Below, piece after piece: positions 41,080 to 49,559 of a stretch of DNA of 64,000 nt. The translations under genes were made by a program, and so were the position numbers. Each line of letters starts with the position of its first letter. Position 1 is the stretch's first letter. The DNA comes from Jatrophihabitans sp. GTDB lineage: Bacteria > Actinomycetota > Actinomycetes > Mycobacteriales > Jatrophihabitantaceae. The notes beneath the pieces are model-generated. The model saw nothing but the letters and a program-made list of their open reading frames with translations, ran no database searches and had not been told where the DNA came from. Where the stretch lies: NCBI GenBank assembly GCA_036389035.1, contig DASVQQ010000018.1:62001-126000 (forward strand). Reading direction: 5' to 3'.

Positions 41080-41113
41080 GGCGGTGTCCGGGCTGGGTAG
41101 CCCGGACACCGCC
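41080..41113. terminator. Perfect 15-bp stem, bidirectional terminator
   Basis: Left arm 41080-41094, GGGT loop, right arm 41099-41113, exactly complementary and very GC-rich. It sits between convergent genes (plus-strand GTPase and minus-strand protease) and can stop both. Confidence 0.85.
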
Positions 41114-41171
41114 GCCTGCGTGCTGTGCTGACTCAGCCGGGGGGACGGTGCTGATTCAGCGAGGGGGAAAA

Positions 41172-42548
41172 CTACCGCGACATCGCCGCGTAGGCGTCCA
41201 ACCGACCACCGGTGGTGGTCATGCCGGCCATCGAAGCGGTCGGAACGGCGCTGCTGAGCAGGGCGTTCTTGACCGCGGCAGCCGTTGCCCCGGGGTGGGT
41301 CGAGGCGTAGAGCGCGGCTGCTCCGGCGACGTGCGGGGTGGCCATCGAGGTGCCGTTGTAGGAGGAGTAGCCGTTGTAGGCGGTGGTGGACCAGATGGCC
41401 GCACCGGGTGCGCCGATGTCAACGCTGGCCGGGCCGTAGTTGGAGAAGGCCGCCCTGGCGCCGGTGCTGGTGATGGCAGCAACGCTGATGATGTTGGGGT
41501 TGCTGTAGTTGCTGGGGTAGTGCGGGGCGCCGTCGTTGTTGTCACCGATCTGGTCGCTGCCGCCGTTACCGGCAGCGGCGATGAACAGGATGTTGGCGTT
41601 GTTGGCCCGGGTGATGGCGTCCATCAGGCCCTGCGAGAAGCCGCCGCCGCCCCAGGAGTTATTGGTCGCGACGATGTTGAGACCGCGCGCCTTCAGGCCG
41701 GTGAAGTAGTCGACCGCCCTGATCGCGTTGGCGGTGGTGCCGCCGTTGCGGCCGAGGAACTTGCCGCTGATCATCCGGACGTTCCAATTGACCCCGACCA
41801 CGCCGGCGCCGTCGGACTTGGCGCCGATGGTGCCTGCGACGTGGGTGCCGTGGTCGTCGCTGCTACCTCTGGTGCCACCGTCGTAGACGGAGTTGTCATT
41901 GCCGGCGAAGTCCCAGCCGTAGACGTCGTCGACGTAGCCGTTGCCGTCGTCATCGACACCGTTGGAGGTCTCGAGCGGGTTGCCCACCTGGCCGGCCAGG
42001 TCGGGGTGGGTGTGCTGGATGCCCTCATCGATGACACCGACATACACGCTGGACGAGCCGGTGAAACCAGCAGCCCAGGCCGCTCCGGCGTTGCTGCCGA
42101 AAGCGTTGGCCGGAGTCGTGGTCGAGCCGTACATGCCCCACAGGCTGCCGTTGGTGTAGTAGGGGTCGGTGCTGGTCGCGGAGTGGGTGTAGACCCAGTT
42201 CGGCTCGGCGTAGGCGACCGACGGGTCGGCCTTCAGGGCCTGGATGGCGCGGGCCTGGTCCGAGCCGGCCGGCAACCGGAGCAGCTCGACCTGGGCGCGG
42301 TTGGCCGCGGCCGGCACCACTCGCTCAGCGAGCTGGGCCGAGGCCTTGCCACGAGCCCGGGCACGGTCGGTGGCGGCCGCGCCGTTGACGTAGCCGACCA
42401 GCACCTCATTGGCGACCGACTTGGCCGGGGCGTTGGTCGAGGCAGAGCTCGCGGAGTTCGCTGACACAGCTGCATGACCCGGAACGCTTACCGCAAAGGC
42501 CGAAACGGCCATTGTCGCGGCGCAAAGTAAAGGCAAAGAACGGCGCAT
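41172..42548 (-). CDS. Secreted subtilisin-like serine protease (S8)
   Basis: 458 aa from the ATG at 42548 (AAGGAG, 6-base spacer). Signal peptide RRSLPLLCAATMAVSAFAVSVPGHA, an inhibitor-I9-like propeptide (VANEVLVGYVNG...VELLRLPAG...AYAEPNWVY), then the catalytic domain with Asp in VGVIDEGIQHTHPDL, His in DDHGTHVAGTIG, oxyanion Asn in ATNNSWGGGG and Ser in YNGTSMATPHVAGAAAL. Asp/Asn-rich segments (VDDDGNGYVDDVYGWDF) suggest calcium sites. Extracellular protein degradation or processing. A GAAC-N4-GTTC motif lies 127 bases upstream. Confidence 0.95.
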   Translation of the reverse strand: MRRSLPLLCAATMAVSAFAVSVPGHAAVSANSASSASTNAPAKSVANEVLVGYVNGAAATDRARARGKASAQLAERVVPAAANRAQVELLRLPAGSDQARAIQALKADPSVAYAEPNWVYTHSATSTDPYYTNGSLWGMYGSTTTPANAFGSNAGAAWAAGFTGSSSVYVGVIDEGIQHTHPDLAGQVGNPLETSNGVDDDGNGYVDDVYGWDFAGNDNSVYDGGTRGSSDDHGTHVAGTIGAKSDGAGVVGVNWNVRMISGKFLGRNGGTTANAIRAVDYFTGLKARGLNIVATNNSWGGGGFSQGLMDAITRANNANILFIAAAGNGGSDQIGDNNDGAPHYPSNYSNPNIISVAAITSTGARAAFSNYGPASVDIGAPGAAIWSTTAYNGYSSYNGTSMATPHVAGAAALYASTHPGATAAAVKNALLSSAVPTASMAGMTTTGGRLDAYAAMSR

Positions 42549-42674
42549 CAAAAACTCCTTCAAAACTCTGATGATGGACAGGGGAAAGATCTCAGTCAGG
42601 GGGTAAATGAGACTTCTGCCACTATGGCAGCTACGAGTTTCCGGTGCCACCAGGGCAAGTTGAGATAGGCGTTA

Positions 42675-42686
42675 GAACCACTGTTC
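42675..42686. promoter_or_regulatory. LexA/SOS-box-like site upstream of the S8 protease
   Basis: GAAC-CACT-GTTC, inside AGAACCACTGTTCT, matches the actinobacterial LexA core GAAC-N4-GTTC with two-fold symmetry. The flanking C and G of the strongest sites are absent. Position is 127 bases before the protease ATG. Confidence 0.35.
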
Positions 42687-42973
42687 TTGTGAGTTTGAAG
42701 TATGAGATTTGGCCTTCGTCATGCGCCATCGACTGCATCAAACGTGGTTTAACGCGAAACCATTTACCAAGCTGTGATAGGTGCGCTTCACCCGGCAATA
42801 ACAGGCATGTCTGCACCGCGAAGTTCACCGAGGGCCGTCCTGCCGGGCTTTTATCGGGTGCGGGAGCCGTTTCGGGAAGCAAGCTCGAGACTGCCGACAC
42901 TCCCGTCCAGTGGTGTCACCTCGGGCGTCGACCGACATCGCCCGGGATGTTGGAAACTGGTGCCTTTTTATAG

Positions 42974-42989
42974 TGTGGCGTGCGTCACA
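42974..42989. promoter_or_regulatory. CRP/GlxR-like palindrome
   Basis: TGTGGCGTGCGTCACA fits TGTGN8CACA with near-perfect symmetry. It is 426 bases from the protease start, so the target is unclear. Confidence 0.25.
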
Positions 42990-43477
42990 TTGCGTCAAGG
43001 GCCGCCGTAGTTGTGCCTAATCAGCACCTCTAGCCCCATCTGATTACTTACTTCACAAGGTTCTCGTGAACCACATGAGTAACTTCCTAACCAATCGCAG
43101 CCACGCAGAAGTCGCCTGGCATTTAGGTGCAGCCTTGGCGGGGCTTCTCGATTAAATCGGTGTCAGGGCTTCGGCCGGTGCCGTGGCCGCATGCTGGATG
43201 GAACCCCCATGGCGGCGAGTGCCAGGCGCTGGCGACACCGCAGTGCCTCGTCAGCTAGCTGGGCGTAAGCGAGGTCGAGCGGGCGTGCAAATACTCGAAT
43301 ACCCCTCGATCGCCGCTGCGGTTCTCATCGGCAAAGGCGTCAGCGCAGATCACGGGACTATAAATAGCACCTGCTTTGACCATCCGGGCACCGCGATGCT
43401 TGTCTGCTGACGGTGTGCTGGCGGCAGTCACCTGCTATTCAGCTCGGCGTGATAGCCGGCGCCTGCCGGGTGAAGCC

Positions 43478-44917
43478 TCAGGTGCTGACGCCGCGCCTGG
43501 CAAGAAACACCTGGGGGTCGACCGGCGGGCCTGACATGCCTCCGATGCGGACCTCCATGTGCAGGTGGGGACCGGTGGAGTGGCCTTCGCTGCCGACGTA
43601 GGCGATGGTCTGGCCGACCCCGACCGACTGGCCGGTCGAGACCGCGAGGACCCTCATGTGGCCATAGATCGAGGTGAAGCCGTTGCCGTGATCGATGACC
43701 ACCCAGTTGCCGAAGCCCTGGGCGGGCCCGGCCGCGATCACGGTCCCCGCGCCGATGGCGTACATCGGCGTGCCGGACGCGGCCGCGAAGTCAGAGCCCG
43801 GGTGGAACTCACCCCACCGCATGCAGTAACAGGTCGAGATGTAGTAACTGCCGGCCGGCAGCGGCAGCGTCCAGGGCTGGTCGTCATCCGGTGGCGCGGC
43901 CGAGGGCAACGGCGGGTTGTAGGGCGGCGGCTGCGGCTGCTGAGGGGCCGGCTGGTTGGCGGCGGCCTGACGCTCCCGCTCGCGCTGCTCCTGACGTCGC
44001 TGCTCCTCCTGGCGCGCCCATTCGGCGGCCTGGCGGGCCCGCTCGGCCGCCTGGCGGGCGCGCTCAGCGGCCTGGCGGGCCCGCTCGGCCGCTTGGCGGG
44101 CACGCTCTTCGACCACCCAGCGCTGATAGGCCTGGCGCTGATTGGTCAGGCCGGCCAGTTTCGCCGCGGCCGCGGCGGTCTGCTTGGCCAACTCGGTGCG
44201 GCGGCGGGCGAACTCGGCACGTTGTTGCCGGTAGGCGGCCAGCTTGGCCAGCGCCCGGGTCTTCTTGATGTCGGCCTGCTTCTGCAGGCGCTCGGCCCGG
44301 GCCAGCGCGGCCTTGCGGGTCGCTTCGGCGTTGGACAGCGCGACCGTGTTGGTCTGCGCGGTCGCCAGCTGCTGCTCCTGCGCGGTGCTGAGGTAGCGCT
44401 GGTAGGCCATCGCCTGCAGCGCGCCGTTCGGATCGTTGCTGGACAGCATCGCGGTGATCGAGGGCCGGCGCCCGTAGACGTACTGGCTGAACACGTAATT
44501 CGCGATCTGGGTGCGGGCGCGGACCACCGTGGTGCGGGCAATCGTCACCGCGCGGTCAGCGGCCTCGAGGTCAGCGACCGCGCCCTGCACCGCGATGTTG
44601 GCGGCGTCGTAGGCCGCGATCGCCGCGTCGGTGTCGGCAGCCGCCCGCTGCAGCTGGCCCTGTAGCAGGACAAGCTGTCCGGACACCACGCCGAGTGACT
44701 GCGCGGCCTGCTGCTTGCGGGCCTGCGCGGCCGCGAGCTGGGCGTCGGTGGGGTTGACCGGTTTCGGGGCCGCTGACGCCGGTGCGCTGAGCAGGCTCAG
44801 CATCATCGCGGCCACGGCGACGGCGATCACGCCGGCCTGTCGCGCGCTGCGCAACCCCACCCGGTACTCCTTCGGCTTGATCAGCCCTGCGTTCTTCGGC
44901 ATGCCGCTCGACAGCAT
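43478..44917 (-). CDS. Secreted M23 (LytM) endopeptidase with long coiled coil
   Basis: 479 aa. Signal peptide in residues 22-48 (GVIAVAVAAMMLSLLSAPASA), an Ala/Gln/Arg coiled coil over residues 55-300, a tandem heptad tract (A-E-R-A-R-Q-A about four times, coded by 21-bp repeats at 44008-44108), a Pro-rich linker, then the M23 domain: HPGSDFAAASGTP (His/Asp zinc ligands), GNWVVIDHGNGFTSIYGHM and GPHLHMEVR (HxH). Resembles cell-division amidase activators or D,D-endopeptidases of the NlpD/EnvC type. The start at 44917 is the best available; an ATG at 44902 is possible. Confidence 0.9.
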   Translation of the reverse strand: MLSSGMPKNAGLIKPKEYRVGLRSARQAGVIAVAVAAMMLSLLSAPASAAPKPVNPTDAQLAAAQARKQQAAQSLGVVSGQLVLLQGQLQRAAADTDAAIAAYDAANIAVQGAVADLEAADRAVTIARTTVVRARTQIANYVFSQYVYGRRPSITAMLSSNDPNGALQAMAYQRYLSTAQEQQLATAQTNTVALSNAEATRKAALARAERLQKQADIKKTRALAKLAAYRQQRAEFARRRTELAKQTAAAAAKLAGLTNQRQAYQRWVVEERARQAAERARQAAERARQAAERARQAAEWARQEEQRRQEQRERERQAAANQPAPQQPQPPPYNPPLPSAAPPDDDQPWTLPLPAGSYYISTCYCMRWGEFHPGSDFAAASGTPMYAIGAGTVIAAGPAQGFGNWVVIDHGNGFTSIYGHMRVLAVSTGQSVGVGQTIAYVGSEGHSTGPHLHMEVRIGGMSGPPVDPQVFLARRGVST

Positions 44918-45079
44918 GTCACACGGGTAACATCTGTTCTATCAGTCTCATCAGTCACAGCTGAATCAATTTCACGCCATGTTCAGCGGGTCAGGACGAG
45001 GGCACATTCTCTCCATTCGGCGAAGGGGCGCGGTTGTTGAGCGCTGGGAGCGCTTTCTCCCCCGGGGGTCGCCTCCTTT

Positions 45080-47923
45080 CTAGGACTGTGTGAGCACGGA
45101 GGCCAGGCGGCGCACCGTCCGGTTGAGGTAGAGCTGGCGCAACGGCGGGGTGGGCAGGCCCGCCGTGCGCATCGCGGCGAACAGCTGGACGCCGAGCAGT
45201 GAGTTGCCACCAAGGGTGAAGAAGTCGTCGTCGACGCCGACCCGGAAACCGAACACCTGTTGCCACACCGCGCGCAGCTTCGCCTCGACGTCCTGAGCGT
45301 CCGGTTCACCGTCGAGTCCGCCATCGACACCGGCGGACTCAGCAGACTCGGCGGCCGAGGTGATGAGCGGCTCGGGCAGCCGCGCCTGATCCAGCTTCCC
45401 GTTCGGGGTCAGCGGAAGCGCCGGCAGCGCGGTGAGGGTGCTGGGCACCATGTGCTCGGGAAGGAAACGGGCAGCGTGCTCGCGCACCTGCTGGACGGCG
45501 CCGTCGCCGGAGAACACCACATAGCCGTCCAGCCGCGCCGAGGCGGAGTCTCCGGTGGGCTGGCGCAACAGCACGGCCGCGGCCGCCACACCCGGAGCGT
45601 CGAGCAGCCGAGCCCGGATCTCGTCCAGCTCGATGCGAAAGCCCCGCAGCTTGACCTGGCTGTCCAGGCGTCCCAGGTGCTCCAGCCGCCCGTCGGGAAG
45701 CAGCCGGCCACGGTCGCCGCTGCGATAGCGCGGCCCCGGCGCGTACGGGTCCTCGACGAATCGCTGGGCGGTCAGCTCCGGCTGGTTGAGGTATCCCGCG
45801 GCCACCCCGGCGCCACCGACGTAGATCTCGCCGGACACTCCGGGCGGCACCGGCCGGCCCTGTGGGTCCAGCACGCTCAGATGCCAGCCGGGCAGCGGAG
45901 GCCCCACCGACCGGGAGCCGGCCAGCGCCTCGCGCCGTCCGAGGGTCTGGGCGGTGACGTGCACGGTGGTCTCGGTGATGCCGAACATGTTGACCAGCCG
46001 GCAGTCGGCCTCGGGATGGCGATCGAACCAGGACCGCAGCGGCCGGGTGTCCAGCGGCTCGCCACCGAAGATCACCAACCGCAGCGAGGCCGGCAACGGC
46101 CGGCGCCGATCGACCTCGGTGAGCTGGCTGAAGGCACTGGGCGTCTGGTTGAGCACGCTGACCTGCTCGGCGTGCAGCAGCTCGGCGAACTGCTCCGGAT
46201 CACGCGCGGACCAGTGCGGCACCACCACCAGCCTGCCGCCGGTGCTCAGGCAACCCCAGATCTCCCACACCGAGAAGTCGAACGCGCTGGAGTGAAACAG
46301 CGTCCAGACGTCGGAGCTGCCGAAGGCGAACTCGTCCCGGGTGGCGGCCAGCAGGCTCAGCACGTTGCGGTGCGAGACCACCACGCCCTTGGGCCGGCCG
46401 GTGGAACCGGAGGTGTAGATGACGTAGGCGGCGTCGGCGCAGCGGGCGTCGGCGGCATCGTCGGCGCAGCCGGCCGGGGGTTCGGTCGCCGGGGGTTCGG
46501 TCGCCGGCCAGTCTGCTGACTGCAGCGCGTCCGGACGCAGCAGCCGCACCCCGGGCAGCCGCGGGAAGTCCGCCGACTCGGTGATCACCACCGGCAGCCC
46601 GGCGTCGGTCGCGGTGTAGGCCAGCCGGTCGGCCGGATAGCCGGCGTCCATCGGAACGTAGGCCGCGCCGGCCTTGAGCACCGCCAGCAGCATCACGACC
46701 AGCTCGAGCGAGCGTTCCAGGCACACCCCGACCCGGTCACCGGGCCGCACCCCGGCCGCCGCCAGCGCGTGCGCGCCCCGGTTGGCCCGCTCGTCGAGCT
46801 CGCGGTAGCTCAGCCGCTGCTGCTCGAAGCACAGCGCGACCGACTCCGGGGCACGCTCGGCATGCGCCCGCACCGCGTCGCAGATCCGTTGGTGGGCATT
46901 GCACCGGTCACCGGCCGGCAGCGGGCGTCCCAGCCCGCCCAGCTCGGCCAGCGCCAGCAGGTCCTCGGCGTCGAACAGCGCCACCTCGCCGATCGGCGTG
47001 CGTGGGTCCGCGGCTGCCAGGTTGCGGTGCGCGACGCCGATCATCCGGACGAGCCGGTGCGCCACGGCCGGGTCGAAGGCGCCGAGCCGGAACCAGCAGC
47101 CGCCGCGCAGCCCGCCGTGGACGTCCGACCGGCCGGCGGGGTCGCTGACCCAGATCGACAGCGGGTGCACCGGCGCCAGGAATGGCCGGCCGGCGCCGGG
47201 CTGGTCGGTAACCGTCAACCCGATGAGCGGGGCGGCGCCGGTCACCGGATGCTCCAGCGCCTGCCGCACGCCGCTGAGGTAGTCCGCCACCGTGGTCCGG
47301 CCCGCGCAGTCGAGTTCCACGCTGAGCACCGGGTCGACCCCGATGCTGACCCGCTGCTGGCCGGTGCAGGTGGCCAGCGCCAGGCCGAGCGCCGCGGTCA
47401 GCGCCACGCCGGCCGGCCCGCCGGCCCCTTCGGGCGCGGTGAACGGCAGGCTGACCATGGCGTCCGAGCCGGGCCGGCCCAGGCCCCAGTCCGGCGGGTC
47501 CAGCCGGTCCAACCTGGCCAGGCCGGCTCGCAGCCGCTCGTCGAGGTCGGCGTCCAGCCGCGCCACCGGCTCCGGCGCGCCGAGCACCGCGCGCAGCACC
47601 GAGCCGGGGTCGGCCACGGCTCGGTGCGCGACGACGACCAGGTCGGCGAGCCCGTCGGCATAGCGCAGCAGCACCACCCGGACGCCCGGGCCGGCCTGCG
47701 GGTCCACCGGCCGGGACAGCTCGCGGTCACGTCGCCGCGCGGCGATCGCGGACCCGGCGCCGCCGGGGACGTCCTGCGTCCAGAGCCGGGTTGCGGTGGC
47801 CAGCTCGACGTTGGCGGGCAACCGATCCTCAGCCGCGCCGGTCCCGATGCGCGCCACCAGCGCCTGGCACAGCCGGCCCGCCTGGCTGCCCGCGCCCATC
47901 CCACGGCCATCACCGGCGGTCAT
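45080..47923 (-). CDS. NRPS protein: degenerate C-domain remnant - A(Thr) - PCP
   Basis: 947 aa from the ATG at 47923 (ATGA overlap with the SDR). Residues 1-320 resemble a shrunken condensation domain with no HHxxxDG (HRAVADP at that place). The A domain (about 340-840) has YTSGSTGRPKG and core motifs. The specificity residues I read by alignment to GrsA are D-F-W-N-I-G-M-V-H plus the invariant K, the established threonine code. The PCP ends the protein (DDFFTLGGNSLLGV). There is no condensation or release domain, so it should load Thr in trans. A 15-bp repeat (ATEPP twice) lies just before motif A3. Confidence 0.9.
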   Translation of the reverse strand: MTAGDGRGMGAGSQAGRLCQALVARIGTGAAEDRLPANVELATATRLWTQDVPGGAGSAIAARRRDRELSRPVDPQAGPGVRVVLLRYADGLADLVVVAHRAVADPGSVLRAVLGAPEPVARLDADLDERLRAGLARLDRLDPPDWGLGRPGSDAMVSLPFTAPEGAGGPAGVALTAALGLALATCTGQQRVSIGVDPVLSVELDCAGRTTVADYLSGVRQALEHPVTGAAPLIGLTVTDQPGAGRPFLAPVHPLSIWVSDPAGRSDVHGGLRGGCWFRLGAFDPAVAHRLVRMIGVAHRNLAAADPRTPIGEVALFDAEDLLALAELGGLGRPLPAGDRCNAHQRICDAVRAHAERAPESVALCFEQQRLSYRELDERANRGAHALAAAGVRPGDRVGVCLERSLELVVMLLAVLKAGAAYVPMDAGYPADRLAYTATDAGLPVVITESADFPRLPGVRLLRPDALQSADWPATEPPATEPPAGCADDAADARCADAAYVIYTSGSTGRPKGVVVSHRNVLSLLAATRDEFAFGSSDVWTLFHSSAFDFSVWEIWGCLSTGGRLVVVPHWSARDPEQFAELLHAEQVSVLNQTPSAFSQLTEVDRRRPLPASLRLVIFGGEPLDTRPLRSWFDRHPEADCRLVNMFGITETTVHVTAQTLGRREALAGSRSVGPPLPGWHLSVLDPQGRPVPPGVSGEIYVGGAGVAAGYLNQPELTAQRFVEDPYAPGPRYRSGDRGRLLPDGRLEHLGRLDSQVKLRGFRIELDEIRARLLDAPGVAAAAVLLRQPTGDSASARLDGYVVFSGDGAVQQVREHAARFLPEHMVPSTLTALPALPLTPNGKLDQARLPEPLITSAAESAESAGVDGGLDGEPDAQDVEAKLRAVWQQVFGFRVGVDDDFFTLGGNSLLGVQLFAAMRTAGLPTPPLRQLYLNRTVRRLASVLTQS
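46473..46502 (-). repeat. Two exact 15-bp repeats in the Thr A domain
   Basis: GCCGGGGGTTCGGTC occurs twice in tandem, coding A-T-E-P-P twice between A-domain motifs A2 and A3. It takes the same position as the repeats in the other two A domains. Confidence 0.8.
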
Positions 47924-48849
47924 CGGCTGAGGTACCCGCCGTCGACCGGCACCGCGCTGCCGGTCACCTGTCGCGACTCGTCCGAGGCCAGCCAGAGAGC
48001 GGCGCCCGCTACGTCCTCGGGCTCGATCAGGGCGTTCATCGGCTGCGCTGTGACGAAGGTGTGCTCGTGCTCGTCCACCGGGACCTCCAGCGAGCGCGCT
48101 ATCTCGGTGAGCATCCGGCCCTCCACCGCCGGTTCGTCGCGGACCGAACCGGGGCAGAGCGCGTTGACCCGCACCTTGAAGGGAGCCAAGTCCAGCGCCG
48201 CGGCCTTGGACAGCCCGACCAGGGCGTGCTTGGCGGTGACGTAGCCGGCGAAGTTGCGGTAGCCCACCAGCCCGGCGGTCGAGGCCACGTTGATGATGCT
48301 GCCGCTGCGCTGGTGGCACATCACCTTTCCGACCGCCCGGATCATCCGCCAGGCGCCGGAGACGTCCACGTCCAGCATCAGGTCCCACTCCCGCGCTTCG
48401 ATGTCGTGCACCGCCTTGCCCGACGGCGCGGCGATGCCGGCGTTGTTGAGCAGCACATCCACCCGGCCGAACCGCTCGATCGCGACGTCGACCGCCCGGC
48501 GGACGGCCTCGCTGTCGCGCACATCGGCCTGGACGGTCAACACCGTCGAGACCGGGCCACCCGCCTGCCGGCAGAGCTGGGCGGTGTGCTCCAGTTGGCT
48601 TGCGGTGCCCAGCGGGTAGGGCACCCCCGCCAGGTCGTGCCCGATGTCCAGCAGCAGCAGGTCAGCGCCGGCCCGGGCGAAGGCCAGGGCGCAGGACCGG
48701 CCGATGCCGCGCGCCGCGCCGGTGACGATGGCCGCCTTGCCCGCCAACCGCTGGTCAGCCCCCGCAGGCAGGTCGACGCCCAGCACGGTGCTCACCGCGT
48801 CGACGCCCAGCACGGTGCTCACCGCGTCACCGCCCAGCACGGTGCTCAC
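47920..48849 (-). CDS. Short-chain dehydrogenase/reductase of the NRPS cluster
   Basis: 309 aa from a GTG at 48849 that overlaps the thioesterase stop (GTGA). Cofactor loop VTGAARGIGRS, LLNNAGIA, the active-site set Ser (NVASTAG) and Tyr-Lys (GYVTAKHAL), and a C-terminal VPVDGGYLSR. The first 27 residues are three copies of a 9-aa unit (VSTVLGxDx), each beginning with a possible GTG start, so the true start may be any of the three. Placed between the thioesterase and the A(Thr)-PCP gene and coupled to both, it probably oxidises or reduces a carrier-bound intermediate such as the Thr beta-hydroxyl. The substrate is inferred. Confidence 0.88.
   Translation of the reverse strand: MSTVLGGDAVSTVLGVDAVSTVLGVDLPAGADQRLAGKAAIVTGAARGIGRSCALAFARAGADLLLLDIGHDLAGVPYPLGTASQLEHTAQLCRQAGGPVSTVLTVQADVRDSEAVRRAVDVAIERFGRVDVLLNNAGIAAPSGKAVHDIEAREWDLMLDVDVSGAWRMIRAVGKVMCHQRSGSIINVASTAGLVGYRNFAGYVTAKHALVGLSKAAALDLAPFKVRVNALCPGSVRDEPAVEGRMLTEIARSLEVPVDEHEHTFVTAQPMNALIEPEDVAGAALWLASDESRQVTGSAVPVDGGYLSR
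48769..48849 (-). repeat. Three 27-bp tandem repeats at the thioesterase/SDR junction
   Basis: Three 27-bp copies run from the GTGA overlap into the SDR. Each carries GGTGAGCACC, so every copy repeats both the GTG start (SDR frame) and the TGA stop (thioesterase frame). Confidence 0.9.
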
Positions 48850-49559
48850 CGCGTCGCCTTCGGCGCCAGTTCGGAGTCCATCAGCCGGACCAGTTCGGCC
48901 GGTGAGTCGACCAGGTACATGTGATTGCCGGGCACCTCGCGCAGCTGGCAACCGGCGGTGGTCGCCGCGCTCCACTCGGCCGCCTGCTCCGCTGACACCA
49001 GCTCGTCCTGGTCGCCGCGGATCGAGGTGATCGGCACGTCGAGCAGCCTGCTCGGCGCGGCGAGGTAGTTCTCGTGCATCTCCACGTCCGCGCGCAGCGT
49101 CGGCAGCAGCATCTCGCGCAGCTCGGGGTGTTCCAGCGCGGGATGGGTGTAGCCGGCGAAGCCCCGGACCTGGCGCAGGAAGTCCTCATCGCTCATCCCG
49201 GTCGCGCGGATCTCGCGCCGGGTCCAGGGCCCTGGCGAGCCGCTGACGAAGACCCGCACCAGCTCGGGCCCGGGCAGCTGGCGCAACCGGTGGGCCATCT
49301 CGTAGGCCAGCACCGCGCCCAGGCTGTGGCCGAACACCGCGACGGCCGAGCTGCCCGCCAGCAGGTCGAGCGCGACCGGCAGCAGGTCATCGACGGCGGC
49401 GACCGCGTCGGTGCAGGCCGGCTCGTCGAAGCGGTCCTCGCGGCCGGGCAGCTGCAGCGGGCAGATCCGGACGGTGTCACTGCCGTACTCCTGGGCGCGG
49501 CGGAAGGCCGAGGCGCCCGCTCCCGCGAACGGAAAGCACAGCACCGGGATCTCGGACAC
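48846..49559 (-). CDS. Free-standing (type II) thioesterase or aminoacyl shuttle
   Basis: 237 aa alpha/beta-hydrolase from a GTG that abuts the NRPS stop. CFPFAGAGASAFR near the N-terminus (the usual type II TE hallmark), nucleophile Ser79 in FGHSLGA, and a C-terminal GNHMYLVD with the catalytic His. Type II TEs clear misloaded carrier proteins; in trans-loading systems related hydrolases (SyrC, CmaE) move aminoacyl groups between carriers, though those use Cys. With Ser here, editing is the safer reading. Confidence 0.9.
   Translation of the reverse strand: MSEIPVLCFPFAGAGASAFRRAQEYGSDTVRICPLQLPGREDRFDEPACTDAVAAVDDLLPVALDLLAGSSAVAVFGHSLGAVLAYEMAHRLRQLPGPELVRVFVSGSPGPWTRREIRATGMSDEDFLRQVRGFAGYTHPALEHPELREMLLPTLRADVEMHENYLAAPSRLLDVPITSIRGDQDELVSAEQAAEWSAATTAGCQLREVPGNHMYLVDSPAELVRLMDSELAPKATR

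Larger units (their letters stand above)
42549..43477. other. About 930 bases without a convincing gene
   Basis: Upstream of the protease. Short open frames on both strands (75-110 codons) have no signal, domain or ribosome site I trust. The tract is less GC-rich than its surroundings. It contains the SOS-like and CRP-like sites listed separately and probably the protease promoter. No tRNA, tmRNA or known small RNA could be recognised. Confidence 0.5.

Noticed and set aside
43183..43601. Short plus-strand frames upstream of the M23 gene
   Set aside because: No ribosome site, signal peptide or conserved motif; one overlaps the M23 coding end.
45040..45054. AGCGCT-GGG-AGCGCT hairpin after the NRPS cluster
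   Set aside because: Only six base pairs, each arm is itself a palindrome, and no T-tract follows; not strong enough to call a terminator.
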